Origin: Zoogloea ramigera | GTDB lineage: Bacteria; Pseudomonadota; Gammaproteobacteria; Burkholderiales; Rhodocyclaceae | Reading direction: 5' to 3' | Length of the DNA stretch: 34,653 nt | NCBI RefSeq assembly: GCF_006539865.1 | Contig: NZ_BJNV01000054.1 | Location: forward strand, 1-34,653 | Program-made: the position numbers and the translations under genes | Notes under the pieces: generated by a model | The model's database searches: none | What the model saw: the letters and a program-made list of their open reading frames with translations, nothing else | What the model was told of the DNA's origin: nothing | In this document: positions 19,547 to 27,016 of the stretch, one piece after another | How the letters are laid out: each line of letters opens with the position of its first letter | Numbering within the stretch: position 1 is the stretch's first letter

Positions 19547-20074
19547 TCAGCCGAGCTTCTTTTCGAAAAACAGAGCCTGGCCCATGGCGGGGTCGAGTTG
19601 ATAGCCCTCGAAGCCGAAATCCAGGTAGGCGCGGCGGGCACCGTGGTTGCCTTCGAGCACCTCGAGTGTCAGCTTGCAGCAGCCCCGCTGGCGAGCCATC
19701 GCCTCTACATGCGCGAGAAGGGCCCGGGCGATGCCCTGGCGGCGGAAATCCTCGTGCACCACGATGTCGTGCACGTTGAGCAGCGGCCGGCCGGCGAAGG
19801 TCGAGAAGCCCTCCACGCAGTTGATCAGCCCGACCGCGCGTTGCCCGGTGTCGGATACCCGGTAGGCGATGTAGCTGAGCACCTGGGGCCGCCGGCGCAG
19901 CTCTGCCGGCAGGCGCTGGCGCAATTCGTCGCTCATCGGCTCGCCGTTGCCCGTCGGGCTCTGCATGTAGTGGTCGAGGAGGGCGAGGAAGTCGTCGCAG
20001 CTGCGGGGGTCGTCGAAGTCGGTGGCAGCGATGGCGAGGGGCTGCGCTTCTCCAGATTGCCTTGGGGTGTTCAT
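19547..20074 (-). CDS. GNAT-family N-acetyltransferase
   Basis: 175 residues from ATG at 20074. The GNAT acetyl-CoA site is clear: LLNVHDIVVHEDFRRQGIARALLAHVEAMARQRGCCKL, with the R/QxxGxG/A loop in RRQGIA. It is followed by LEVLEGNHGARRAYLDFGFEGYQL, the usual beta5-alpha4 tail. The acceptor substrate is unknown. A much longer open frame continues upstream on this strand but overlaps the next gene in another frame and lacks a family match there, so it is rejected. The start lies 11 bases after the stop of the upstream minus-strand gene, so the two are probably co-transcribed. Confidence 0.9.
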   Translation of the reverse strand: MNTPRQSGEAQPLAIAATDFDDPRSCDDFLALLDHYMQSPTGNGEPMSDELRQRLPAELRRRPQVLSYIAYRVSDTGQRAVGLINCVEGFSTFAGRPLLNVHDIVVHEDFRRQGIARALLAHVEAMARQRGCCKLTLEVLEGNHGARRAYLDFGFEGYQLDPAMGQALFFEKKLG

Positions 20075-20085
20075 GGCCGTGTTGC

Positions 20086-21225
20086 TCACTTGCCCGACAC
20101 CGCGTACAGGAGGCCCACCGTGAGCGCCGTCAGCGTCAGGATGATGCTGCCCGCCACCAGCAGGATGGGCGTGTAGCTGACGATGGCGAAGTGTTTTCCG
20201 CAGTGCTTGCAGCGGAAGTATTCGGTGAAGTTGATCCCGGCAAATTTGTGGGGCTGGATGCGCGAGGTGCGCACATTGGTGCTCTTGCAGTGGATGCAGT
20301 GGGGGTTGGCGCTGCGGATCAGGGCGTAGCGTCGGGCGGGCCGGCCGCTCCGTTTTTGTGCAGCCTGATCGGGAACGGATGTGGTGTTCGCTGCGGTGTC
20401 CTGGCTGGGCGGCACGCTCTCCGGGGCGGCACTGGCTGGGGCTTCGCTGATCGGCGCGGCGACCCCGGGCTCCTGGCGTGCGGGGTGGTGGGCGCCAGGC
20501 CCCTTGTGCCGGTCGGCCGAGCGCTTGCGGTGCATTTGTGAGCGCCGGCGCAGGAGATAGGCTGCGAGCACGGCACAGAAGGCCAGCGCTGCGAGTCCTG
20601 CGGCCTTGACGTGGGGGGCGATGATCTCCCAGATGGCTTCCGGGTTGAGGGCCGGAGCCGCCGCTGGTTGGGCCTCTGTTTTGGCGGCACTCTTGGCCCG
20701 CAGCTCCTTGAGTTTCTCGTGGCCGTGCCAGGCGGCTTCGGCGGGGCTCATGCCGCTGCGGGCGAGTTGCAGCGCGTCCTCGAAGGCGAAGCCGGCCTCC
20801 CACCAGGCCAGCCGGTCGGCGGGGGTGAAGCCTTCGCGCTTCCATTCGCTGGGGTCGGAGCGGTCGAGGTCGGCCATCAGGGTGGTCGTGCTGCGCGCCG
20901 AATCCAGCCAGTTGCGGGCCTCCTGGGGGTCGAAGCCCTTGTCGGCCCAGGTGCGGGCCACCACCGGCGCAAAGCTTGCGCCCAGCCAGTCGACGGCCTC
21001 CTGGGGCTTGAAACCGTAACTCGCCCATTCCTGGGCGACCTGGGGCTTCAGGCCGGAGTCTTCCCAGCGGCTGATCCGGACCGGGGTCGTGAGGGCCGTG
21101 TCATCTACGCTCGGCTTGGCGGGTGCTGCCGCAGCGGGGCGGCCGTTGTCGGCTGCGGCACTGAGGGCCTGGATGGGTGAGGCGAGTGCGATCAGGACGG
21201 CGATGGCTGGAAGATGGGCTTTCAT
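20086..21225 (-). CDS. Unrecognised membrane protein with 13-residue Trp repeats and a zinc ribbon
   Basis: 379 residues, family not recognised. A signal peptide or anchor is at 1-23. Residues 54-118 form a tandem repeat with Trp at 54, 67, 80, 93 and 106, exactly 13 apart, of the form WxxxGFxPxEAxx. Two weaker units follow, starting at W128 and W141. A hydrophobic segment at about 206-225 is followed by RRR. A low-complexity Ala/Pro/Ser linker (240-295) leads to a CxxC...CxxC zinc ribbon (C310, C313, C339, C342), and a second membrane segment lies at about 352-375. By the positive-inside rule the ribbon is probably cytoplasmic and the repeats periplasmic. The repeats look helical and suited to protein contacts. 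Coding statistics and the clean start support a real gene. It is probably co-transcribed with the GNAT gene after it. Confidence 0.8.
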   Translation of the reverse strand: MKAHLPAIAVLIALASPIQALSAAADNGRPAAAAPAKPSVDDTALTTPVRISRWEDSGLKPQVAQEWASYGFKPQEAVDWLGASFAPVVARTWADKGFDPQEARNWLDSARSTTTLMADLDRSDPSEWKREGFTPADRLAWWEAGFAFEDALQLARSGMSPAEAAWHGHEKLKELRAKSAAKTEAQPAAAPALNPEAIWEIIAPHVKAAGLAALAFCAVLAAYLLRRRSQMHRKRSADRHKGPGAHHPARQEPGVAAPISEAPASAAPESVPPSQDTAANTTSVPDQAAQKRSGRPARRYALIRSANPHCIHCKSTNVRTSRIQPHKFAGINFTEYFRCKHCGKHFAIVSYTPILLVAGSIILTLTALTVGLLYAVSGK

Positions 21226-21536
21226 GGGGCGAAGATAAAGCAGGCGCGGGCCTGGGTTCAGCGAAGTTGTGGGTGGGTGCGAAATAAGTCATACGCTCCG
21301 CACACCGGGTTTGACGCAGATGGCGTGTTGGAGCGCACGTATCGGCCGGCATTTTCTCATGACAAAGGCGTTTCCGGCGCTCGAATTGTGTCCGTCCGTG
21401 TATTTCGTTCGGGAGCGGACGATTTTGCGCTGTGTGCGGCGGCTCGCAATTCAACCCGTGAAAAGGGTATCGTGGCATCAAGAGGTGTTGGGCGGGCGGC
21501 TTGCAGGCTGCGCCGCCACCGCGGTGGAGACCGGTA
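21226..21536. other. Divergent intergenic region upstream of hypA
   Basis: 311 bases without a gene, between the divergent Trp-repeat protein and hypA. It is less GC-rich than its surroundings in places, as expected of a control region. An inverted repeat CGTCCG-N17-CGGACG lies at 21393-21421, about 70 bases upstream of a sigma-54-like element at 21490-21505. That is a distance at which enhancer-binding proteins often sit, but this is inference. No complete NikR-type GTATGA-N16-TCATAC operator is present, only a lone TCATAC near 21290. Confidence 0.5.
21490..21505 (+). promoter_or_regulatory. Possible sigma-54 promoter for the hyp operon
   Basis: GG at 21491-21492 and GC at 21503-21504 are separated by 10 bases, and the -12 part is a full TTGCA. 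The -24 part is GGGCGG instead of TGGCAC, so the match is partial and the region is GC-rich. Hydrogenase operons in several H2-oxidising proteobacteria are sigma-54 dependent, which makes this plausible. The element lies 32 bases before the hypA start. Confidence 0.3.
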
Positions 21537-21878
21537 ATGCACGAAATGTCGCTGGCGGAAGGCATCCGCCAGATCGTCGAGGACGCGGGGCGCAGGCAGG
21601 GCTTCCGAAAGGTGAAAACGGTTGTGCTGGAGATCGGCCAGCTCGCCGCCCTCGAGCCCGACAGCCTGCGCTTCTGCTTTGATCTGGTGATGAAAGACAG
21701 CATCGCCGAGGGCGCGGTGCTGCAGATCGACAGCCTGCCGGGGCGCGGCTGGTGTGCCCGGTGCGCCGAGACGGTGCCGATTGCGGCCCTGTATGATGCC
21801 TGCCCGCGCTGCGGCAGCTACCAGGTGCAGGCGAGCGGCGGCACCGAGATGCGGGTCAAGGAGCTTGAAATCGAGTGA
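21537..21878 (+). CDS. hypA: Hydrogenase nickel-incorporation metallochaperone HypA
   Basis: Nickel chaperone that works with HypB to deliver Ni to the [NiFe]-hydrogenase large subunit. It has 113 residues, the normal length. The N-terminal MHEMSLAEGI supplies the conserved His2 nickel ligand. The zinc site is formed by WCARC and ACPRCGS in the C-terminal half. The start at ATG 21537 is fixed by the MHE motif. It is the first gene of the hyp cluster, with hypB following after 12 bases. Confidence 0.97.
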   Translation: MHEMSLAEGIRQIVEDAGRRQGFRKVKTVVLEIGQLAALEPDSLRFCFDLVMKDSIAEGAVLQIDSLPGRGWCARCAETVPIAALYDACPRCGSYQVQASGGTEMRVKELEIE

Positions 21879-21890
21879 AGGCGGTTTGAA

Positions 21891-22877
21891 ATGTGCAATG
21901 TGTGCGGCTGTGGCAGCGGGGAGACCCGCATCGAAGGTGAAGGGGCGAAACCTGCCTATCGTTGGGCGCCGGTCGGGCGCCGCCAGGCGACCCGCGCCCA
22001 GGCTGAGGCCGCCCCTCCGGCGTCTGCGCACGCGGCGGGCGGGGAGGCGGGCGAGGGGAGCCTGCACTTCGGCCATGGCCCGGCGGGCGCCCACGCGCCG
22101 GGCATGAGCCAGGCCCAGATGGTGAAGATCGAGCAGGACATCCTCGCCAAAAACGATGGCTTCGCCGCCGACAACCGCCGCTGGCTCGCCGAGCGGGGCG
22201 TTCTGGCCCTCAACCTGGTGTCCAGCCCCGGCTCCGGCAAGACCAGCCTGCTGGTGCGCACGATCGCCGCGCTGCAGTCCCTGCCCCAGCCGGTGCCGGT
22301 GAGCGTCGTCGAGGGCGACCAGCAAACCAGCTTCGACGCCGAGCGCATCCGTGCCACCGGCGCTCCGGCGCTGCAGATCAACACCGGCAAGGGCTGTCAT
22401 CTGGATGCGCGGATGGTCGGGATCGCCATGGAGAGGCTCGCGCCGCCCGAAGGCGGCGTGCTGCTCGTCGAGAACGTGGGCAACCTGGTCTGCCCGGCGG
22501 CCTTCGACCTGGGCGAGGCGGCCAAGGTGGTCGTGCTGTCGGTCACCGAGGGCGAGGACAAACCCCTCAAATACCCCGACATGTTCGCCGCCGCCAGCCT
22601 GATGCTGGTGAACAAGATCGACCTCCTGCCCCACCTGAACTTCGACGTGAACAAGACCATCGAATTTGCGCTGCGGGTCAACCCGCGCCTTCAAGTGATC
22701 TCGCTGTCAGCCAGCACCGGTGAGGGTTTCGAGGCCTGGCTGGACTGGCTGCTGACCCGCCGGAAGGCCGCCCGCATCGCCCGGGCCGAGCGGCTGGCGG
22801 GGCTGCGTGACGCCGCTGCCGATCCCGTTGCGGAGGCTGACCTCGAGCCCGCCGCCAACAGCGGCAGGGCAGGGTGA
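21891..22877 (+). CDS. hypB: Hydrogenase nickel-incorporation GTPase HypB
   Basis: GTPase that loads nickel into the hydrogenase precursor together with HypA. It has 328 residues. The N-terminal CNVCGCG gives the CxxCGC high-affinity nickel site. A linker of about 70 residues with a few histidines ([14 protein letters not shown]) follows, poorer in His than in rhizobial HypB. The G domain has P-loop [11 protein letters not shown], the metal-site segment [19 protein letters not shown], and G4 NKIDLLP. The C-terminus runs on about 35 residues past the G domain. hypF starts 7 bases after the stop. Confidence 0.97.
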   Translation: MCNVCGCGSGETRIEGEGAKPAYRWAPVGRRQATRAQAEAAPPASAHAAGGEAGEGSLHFGHGPAGAHAPGMSQAQMVKIEQDILAKNDGFAADNRRWLAERGVLALNLVSSPGSGKTSLLVRTIAALQSLPQPVPVSVVEGDQQTSFDAERIRATGAPALQINTGKGCHLDARMVGIAMERLAPPEGGVLLVENVGNLVCPAAFDLGEAAKVVVLSVTEGEDKPLKYPDMFAAASLMLVNKIDLLPHLNFDVNKTIEFALRVNPRLQVISLSASTGEGFEAWLDWLLTRRKAARIARAERLAGLRDAAADPVAEADLEPAANSGRAG

Positions 22878-22884
22878 GCGTCCG

Positions 22885-25266
22885 ATGCTGATCGTCGTCG
22901 ACCCGACCCGCGTCGCCCGCCGGCTGCGGGTGCGCGGGGTGGTCCAGGGGGTGGGCTTCCGGCCCTTCGTCTATCGCTATGCCCGCAGCCTCGGCCTCGT
23001 CGGCTGGGTGCGCAATGACGGTGGCGGGGTGGAGATCGAGGTGCAGGGCAGCGAGCCGCTGGTCGAAGCCTTCACCCGCGGTCTGGTGGCCGAGGCGCCG
23101 CCCCTGGCGCGCATCGACACCGTCGAGCCGGAGGTGATCCCGCCCGAGGACGGGCGCCGTGATTTCGCGATCCTGCCCAGCGCCGGCGGCACCGTGGCCA
23201 CCGCCATCGGGCCCGATGTAGGCGTCTGCCCGGCGTGCCTCGCCGAGCTGTTCGACCCCGCCGACCGCCGCTGGCGTTACCCCTTCATCAACTGCACCCA
23301 CTGCGGGCCGCGCTACACCATCACCCGCAGCCTGCCCTACGACCGCGCCCGCACCAGCATGGCCGGCTTCGAGCAGTGCCCCGCGTGCGCCACCGAATAT
23401 GCCCACCCGGGCGACCGGCGTTTCCATGCCGAGCCCAACGCCTGCCCGGTGTGCGGGCCGCGGCTCAGCCTGTTCGAGCCCCACGGCGTGCCGGCCCTGG
23501 CGCGCGATGCGATCGCCGAGACCCTGCGCCGCATCCGCCTGGGCGAGATCGTGGCGATCAAGAGCCTGGGTGGTTTTCACCTGGCCTGCGACGCGGCCAA
23601 CGCTGCGGCCGTGGCCCGCCTGAGGGCATCCAAGCAGCGCCCCGACCGGCCCCTGGCGCTGATGCTCGCCAATCTTGCCAGCGTCGCCCCGCTGGCCCGG
23701 CTGGGCGGCGCGGCGGCAGCCACCCTCGAGAGCGCCGAGCGCTCCATCGTGCTGCTCGACAAGCAGGCCGGCTTCGACGCCCGCCTGCCCGGCATCGCGC
23801 CGGGGCTCGACGAAGTGGGCATCATGCTGCCCTACACGCCGCTGCATTACCTGCTCTTCCACGAGGCCGCCGGCCGCCCCGCCGGCACCGCCTGGCTCGC
23901 CGAAGCCCAGCCGCTGGCCCTGGTGATGACCAGCGCCAACCCCCACGGCGAGCCCCTCGTGCAGGGCAACGACGAAGCCTTCGAGCGTCTCGCCGAGATC
24001 GCCGACGTGCTCCTGATGCACGACCGGGACATCGTCGTACGCTGCGACGATTCGGTGCTCCGCCTGCGCTCCGACCTGCCCGTCGGGCCGGGTGAGGCCG
24101 CCGGGGCGGGCGTCCAGTTCCTGCGCCGGGCGCGGGGTTTCACGCCGCTCGCGATGCCGCTTCAAGAGGCCGGCCCGCCGGTGCTCGCCTTCGGCGCTCA
24201 TCTCAAAGCCACCCTGTGCATGGCCCGCGGGCGCGAGGCCTTTCTATCCCAGCACATCGGCAACCTCAACAGCCCGGCCGCCTGCGCCGCGCTCGACGAG
24301 GCGGCCGAGCACCTGCAGACCATCCTGTCGGTGCGCCCGGCGGCGGTGGCCCACGACGCTCACCCCGACTACTACTCCACCCGCGCGGCGCTCGAGATGG
24401 CGGCGCGCCTGGGCGTGCCGGCGGTCGCCGTCCAGCATCACCACGCCCACATCGCGGCCGTGTGCGCCGAGCATAGTCTCGATGGCCCGGTGCTCGGCTT
24501 CGCCGCCGACGGGGTCGGCCTCGGCACCGACGGCATGCCCTGGGGCGGCGAACTGTTGCAGGTGGACGGGGCCGAATTCCAGCGCCTGGGGCATCTCGCC
24601 CCGCTGCCCCTGCCCGGGGGCGACCGCGCGGCCCGCGAACCGTGGCGCATGGCCTGTGCCGTGCTGCACGCCCTCGGAGGCGCCGACGAGGCTGCCCGGC
24701 GTTTCGCCCACCAGCCCCATGTGGCTCAGGTGCTCGACATGCTGACGCGCGGCACCCGCTGCCCACCGACCACCAGCCTCGGCCGCTGCTTCGACGCCGC
24801 CGCCGGCTTGCTGGGCCTGTGCGAGACGATGACGTTCGAAGGTCAGGCGGCCATGCTCCTCGAGACCGCCGCCCGAGCCTATGGCAAGGCGCTGCCCCTG
24901 CCCGGCGGCTATCACATCGACCGTCGCTCGCCCGACGGGCCCCTTGTGCTCAACCTTTACCCGCTCTTCAATCAGCTGGCCGAAGAAACCACGCCCGAGC
25001 GCGGTGCCGCCCATTTCCACGCCAGCCTCGTCGACGGGCTTGAGCACTGGATCGGCGAAGCCGCCGAGGCCAGCGGGCTGCGGCGGGTGGCGCTGGCCGG
25101 CGGATGCCTGCACAACCGCGTGCTGGCTGCCGGCCTGCGCAGCAAGCTGATGGCCCGCGGGCTGGCCGTCTTCGAGGCCCAGCACGTGCCCCCTGGCGAC
25201 GGCGGCATCGCCCTCGGCCAGGCCTGGGTCGCCCGGGCGCAGCTCATGACGGGGCCTGCGACTTGA
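22885..25266 (+). CDS. hypF: Carbamoyltransferase HypF
   Basis: Makes the thiocarbamate precursor of the cyanide ligands, transferring a carbamoyl group from carbamoyl phosphate through carbamoyl-AMP to HypE. It has 793 residues from ATG 22885. Domain order is acylphosphatase-like (VQGVGFRPFVYRYARSLGL, about 10-95), two zinc-finger loops (CPACLAELF..., CTHCGP, CPACATEY, CPVCGP, about 112-192), a YrdC-like domain (IKSLGGFHLACDA...), then the Kae1-like carbamoyltransferase domain with HHHAHIAAVCAEH and LAGGCLHNRVL. All parts are intact. The Cdd1-like gene overlaps its stop by 4 bases. Confidence 0.97.
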   Translation: MLIVVDPTRVARRLRVRGVVQGVGFRPFVYRYARSLGLVGWVRNDGGGVEIEVQGSEPLVEAFTRGLVAEAPPLARIDTVEPEVIPPEDGRRDFAILPSAGGTVATAIGPDVGVCPACLAELFDPADRRWRYPFINCTHCGPRYTITRSLPYDRARTSMAGFEQCPACATEYAHPGDRRFHAEPNACPVCGPRLSLFEPHGVPALARDAIAETLRRIRLGEIVAIKSLGGFHLACDAANAAAVARLRASKQRPDRPLALMLANLASVAPLARLGGAAAATLESAERSIVLLDKQAGFDARLPGIAPGLDEVGIMLPYTPLHYLLFHEAAGRPAGTAWLAEAQPLALVMTSANPHGEPLVQGNDEAFERLAEIADVLLMHDRDIVVRCDDSVLRLRSDLPVGPGEAAGAGVQFLRRARGFTPLAMPLQEAGPPVLAFGAHLKATLCMARGREAFLSQHIGNLNSPAACAALDEAAEHLQTILSVRPAAVAHDAHPDYYSTRAALEMAARLGVPAVAVQHHHAHIAAVCAEHSLDGPVLGFAADGVGLGTDGMPWGGELLQVDGAEFQRLGHLAPLPLPGGDRAAREPWRMACAVLHALGGADEAARRFAHQPHVAQVLDMLTRGTRCPPTTSLGRCFDAAAGLLGLCETMTFEGQAAMLLETAARAYGKALPLPGGYHIDRRSPDGPLVLNLYPLFNQLAEETTPERGAAHFHASLVDGLEHWIGEAAEASGLRRVALAGGCLHNRVLAAGLRSKLMARGLAVFEAQHVPPGDGGIALGQAWVARAQLMTGPAT

Positions 25267-25559
25267 AAAAATCGGCTCACACGCCGGGCAGCGTGCGCCG
25301 GCTCGAAGACATCCCCAACGTCGGTTGCGCGGTGGCCGATGAACTGCGGGCCCTCGGCATCACGGCGCCGATTGGGCTCGTCGGCCGCGACCCGTGGGCC
25401 CTGTACGCCGAGCTCAACGCCCGCCGCGGCTTCTGCCACGACCCCTGCCTGCTCGACACCTTCATCGCCGCGACGCGCTTCATGGCCGGCGAGCCGGCCC
25501 GGCCCTGGTGGCATTACACGGCCGAGCGCAAGGCGCGCCAGGCCGCCAGCAAGGACTGA
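25263..25559 (+). CDS. Small helix-hairpin-helix protein, Cdd1 (pathogenicity-locus) type, inside the hyp operon
   Basis: 98 residues. [22 protein letters not shown] is a helix-hairpin-helix motif. The continuation [23 protein letters not shown] and WWHYTAERK matches the arrangement of the Cdd1 family of small HhH proteins, whose function is not established (DNA or RNA contact through the HhH is the usual guess). The start is TTG at 25263 in a TTGA overlap with the hypF stop, and hypC starts 4 bases after its stop, so it is translated as part of the hyp operon. It is not one of the six standard Hyp proteins. Confidence 0.8.
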   Translation: MKKSAHTPGSVRRLEDIPNVGCAVADELRALGITAPIGLVGRDPWALYAELNARRGFCHDPCLLDTFIAATRFMAGEPARPWWHYTAERKARQAASKD

Positions 25560-25563
25560 TCCC

Positions 25564-25806
25564 ATGTGCCTCGCCATCCCGACCCGCGTGGTCGAACTCC
25601 TCCCCGACAACCAGGCCCTGGTAGACCTGGGCGGCGTTCGCAAGGCCATCTCCCTCGAACTGGTGGACGATGTCGCGGTGGGTGATTACGTGATCATCCA
25701 CGTAGGCTACGCGCTCACCCGGCTCGACCCCGACGAGGCGGCCCGCACGCTGGCGCTTATGGCCGAGGCCGGCCTCGACGTGGGCGGCGCGGGGGCGTGC
25801 CCATGA
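25564..25806 (+). CDS. hypC: Hydrogenase maturation chaperone HypC
   Basis: Small OB-fold chaperone that carries the Fe(CN)2CO unit with HypD and then binds the large-subunit precursor. It has 80 residues. The start is fixed by MCLAIPTRV, where Cys2 is the essential iron-binding residue. The core [32 protein letters not shown] is typical. The stop overlaps the hypD start as ATGA. Confidence 0.96.
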   Translation: MCLAIPTRVVELLPDNQALVDLGGVRKAISLELVDDVAVGDYVIIHVGYALTRLDPDEAARTLALMAEAGLDVGGAGACP

Positions 25807-26939
25807 AATACGTGGACGCGTTTCGTGACGGCGAACTGGCCCGCGGCATTGCCGCCGCCATCGCCCGCGAGGCCAGCCCGGCGCGCCGCTACGCCTTCAT
25901 GGAGTTCTGCGGCGGCCACACCCACGCGATCTCCCGCTACGGCCTGGCCGACCTGCTGCCGCCCCAGGTCCGGATGATCCATGGCCCGGGCTGCCCGGTC
26001 TGCGTGCTGCCCATCGGGCGCATCGACCAGGCGATCCGGCTGGCCCTCGACGAGGGCGTCACCCTGTGCACCTACGCCGACACGCTGCGGGTGCCGGCCT
26101 CGGCGGGGCTCACGATGCTCCGCGCTCGGGCGCAGGGTGCCGACATCCGCATGGTCTATTCGGCCGCCGAGGCGCTGGCGCTGGCCCGCCGCGAACCCGG
26201 GCGGCAGGTTGTCTTTTTTGCGATCGGCTTCGAGACCACCACGCCGCCCACTGCGCTGTTGATCCGCCAGGCGGCGGCGCTGGGCCTCGCCAACTTCAGC
26301 GTGCTGTGCTGCCATGTGCTGACCCCGCCGGCGATCGCCGCGATCCTCGACGCCCCCGAAGCCCGGGCGCCGGGCGGCGTGGCCCTCGACGGCTTCATCG
26401 GCCCGGCCCACGTGAGCACCGTGATCGGCAGCCGCCCCTACGCCCGCTTTGCCGCCGAGTACCGGAAACCGGTGGTGATCGCCGGCTTCGAGCCCCTCGA
26501 CGTGATGCAGGCGATCCTCATGCTGGTACGCCAGGTGAACGATGGCCGCGCCGAGGTCGAGAACGAGTTCACCCGGGCCGTCACCGACGACGGCAACCTC
26601 AAGGCCCAGGCGCTGATGGCGGATGTCTTCGCGCTGCGCGAGAGTTTCGAATGGCGCGGCCTCGGGGTGCTGCCCCGCTCGGCGCTGCGCATCCACGAGC
26701 GCTACGCCGCCTTCGACGCCGAGGCCCGCTTCGGGCTCGTCTATGTGCCGGTGGCCGACCACAAGGCCTGCGAATGCGGGCCCATCCTGCGTGGGGTCAA
26801 GGCGCCCCTCGACTGCAAGCTGTTCGGCACCGTGTGCACGCCCGACACGCCGATGGGGGCCTGCATGGTGTCCTCCGAGGGCGCCTGCGCCGCCCACTAC
26901 ACCTACGGGCGTGTCCGCGACCCAGCCGGCCCCCACTGA
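25803..26939 (+). CDS. hypD: Hydrogenase maturation protein HypD
   Basis: [4Fe-4S] protein that is the scaffold for assembling the Fe(CN)2CO moiety with HypC and HypE. It has 378 residues from ATG 25803, which overlaps the hypC stop by 4 bases. An in-frame GTG two codons earlier is less likely. Visible motifs are [12 protein letters not shown] (with the Cys that contacts the iron), [10 protein letters not shown] and [10 protein letters not shown]. The C-terminal cluster region is [40 protein letters not shown]. All expected cysteines are present. Confidence 0.97.
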   Translation: MKYVDAFRDGELARGIAAAIAREASPARRYAFMEFCGGHTHAISRYGLADLLPPQVRMIHGPGCPVCVLPIGRIDQAIRLALDEGVTLCTYADTLRVPASAGLTMLRARAQGADIRMVYSAAEALALARREPGRQVVFFAIGFETTTPPTALLIRQAAALGLANFSVLCCHVLTPPAIAAILDAPEARAPGGVALDGFIGPAHVSTVIGSRPYARFAAEYRKPVVIAGFEPLDVMQAILMLVRQVNDGRAEVENEFTRAVTDDGNLKAQALMADVFALRESFEWRGLGVLPRSALRIHERYAAFDAEARFGLVYVPVADHKACECGPILRGVKAPLDCKLFGTVCTPDTPMGACMVSSEGACAAHYTYGRVRDPAGPH

Positions 26940-26947
26940 TTTCTGCT

Positions 26948-26974
26948 TCAGATTTCTCGCCTCGCCGCCGATAG
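26948..26974 (+). promoter_or_regulatory. Sigma-28 (FliA)-like promoter before the FIST chemoreceptor
   Basis: TCAGATTT, 11 bases, GCCGATAG. The -10 element matches the GCCGATAA consensus at 7 of 8 positions and the -35 element matches TAAAGTTT at 5 of 8, with exact spacing. It lies in the 77-base gap after hypD and ends 42 bases before the GTG start. The best of three like elements in the window. Confidence 0.65.
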
Positions 26975-27016
26975 AGCTTCAAATGGTCTGCACCAGGCCG
27001 AGCGAGGAGACAACAA

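Noticed and set aside
19547-21028. A 493-codon minus-strand frame that would extend the GNAT protein
   Set aside because: The extra N-terminal part overlaps the Trp-repeat gene in another frame, is Arg/Pro-rich and lacks family resemblance; the GNAT fold is complete from 20074.
21280-21296. NikR operator near the hypA upstream region, from a TCATAC half-site
   Set aside because: The partner half-site GTATGA is absent at 16 bases upstream, so a single hexamer is not evidence.
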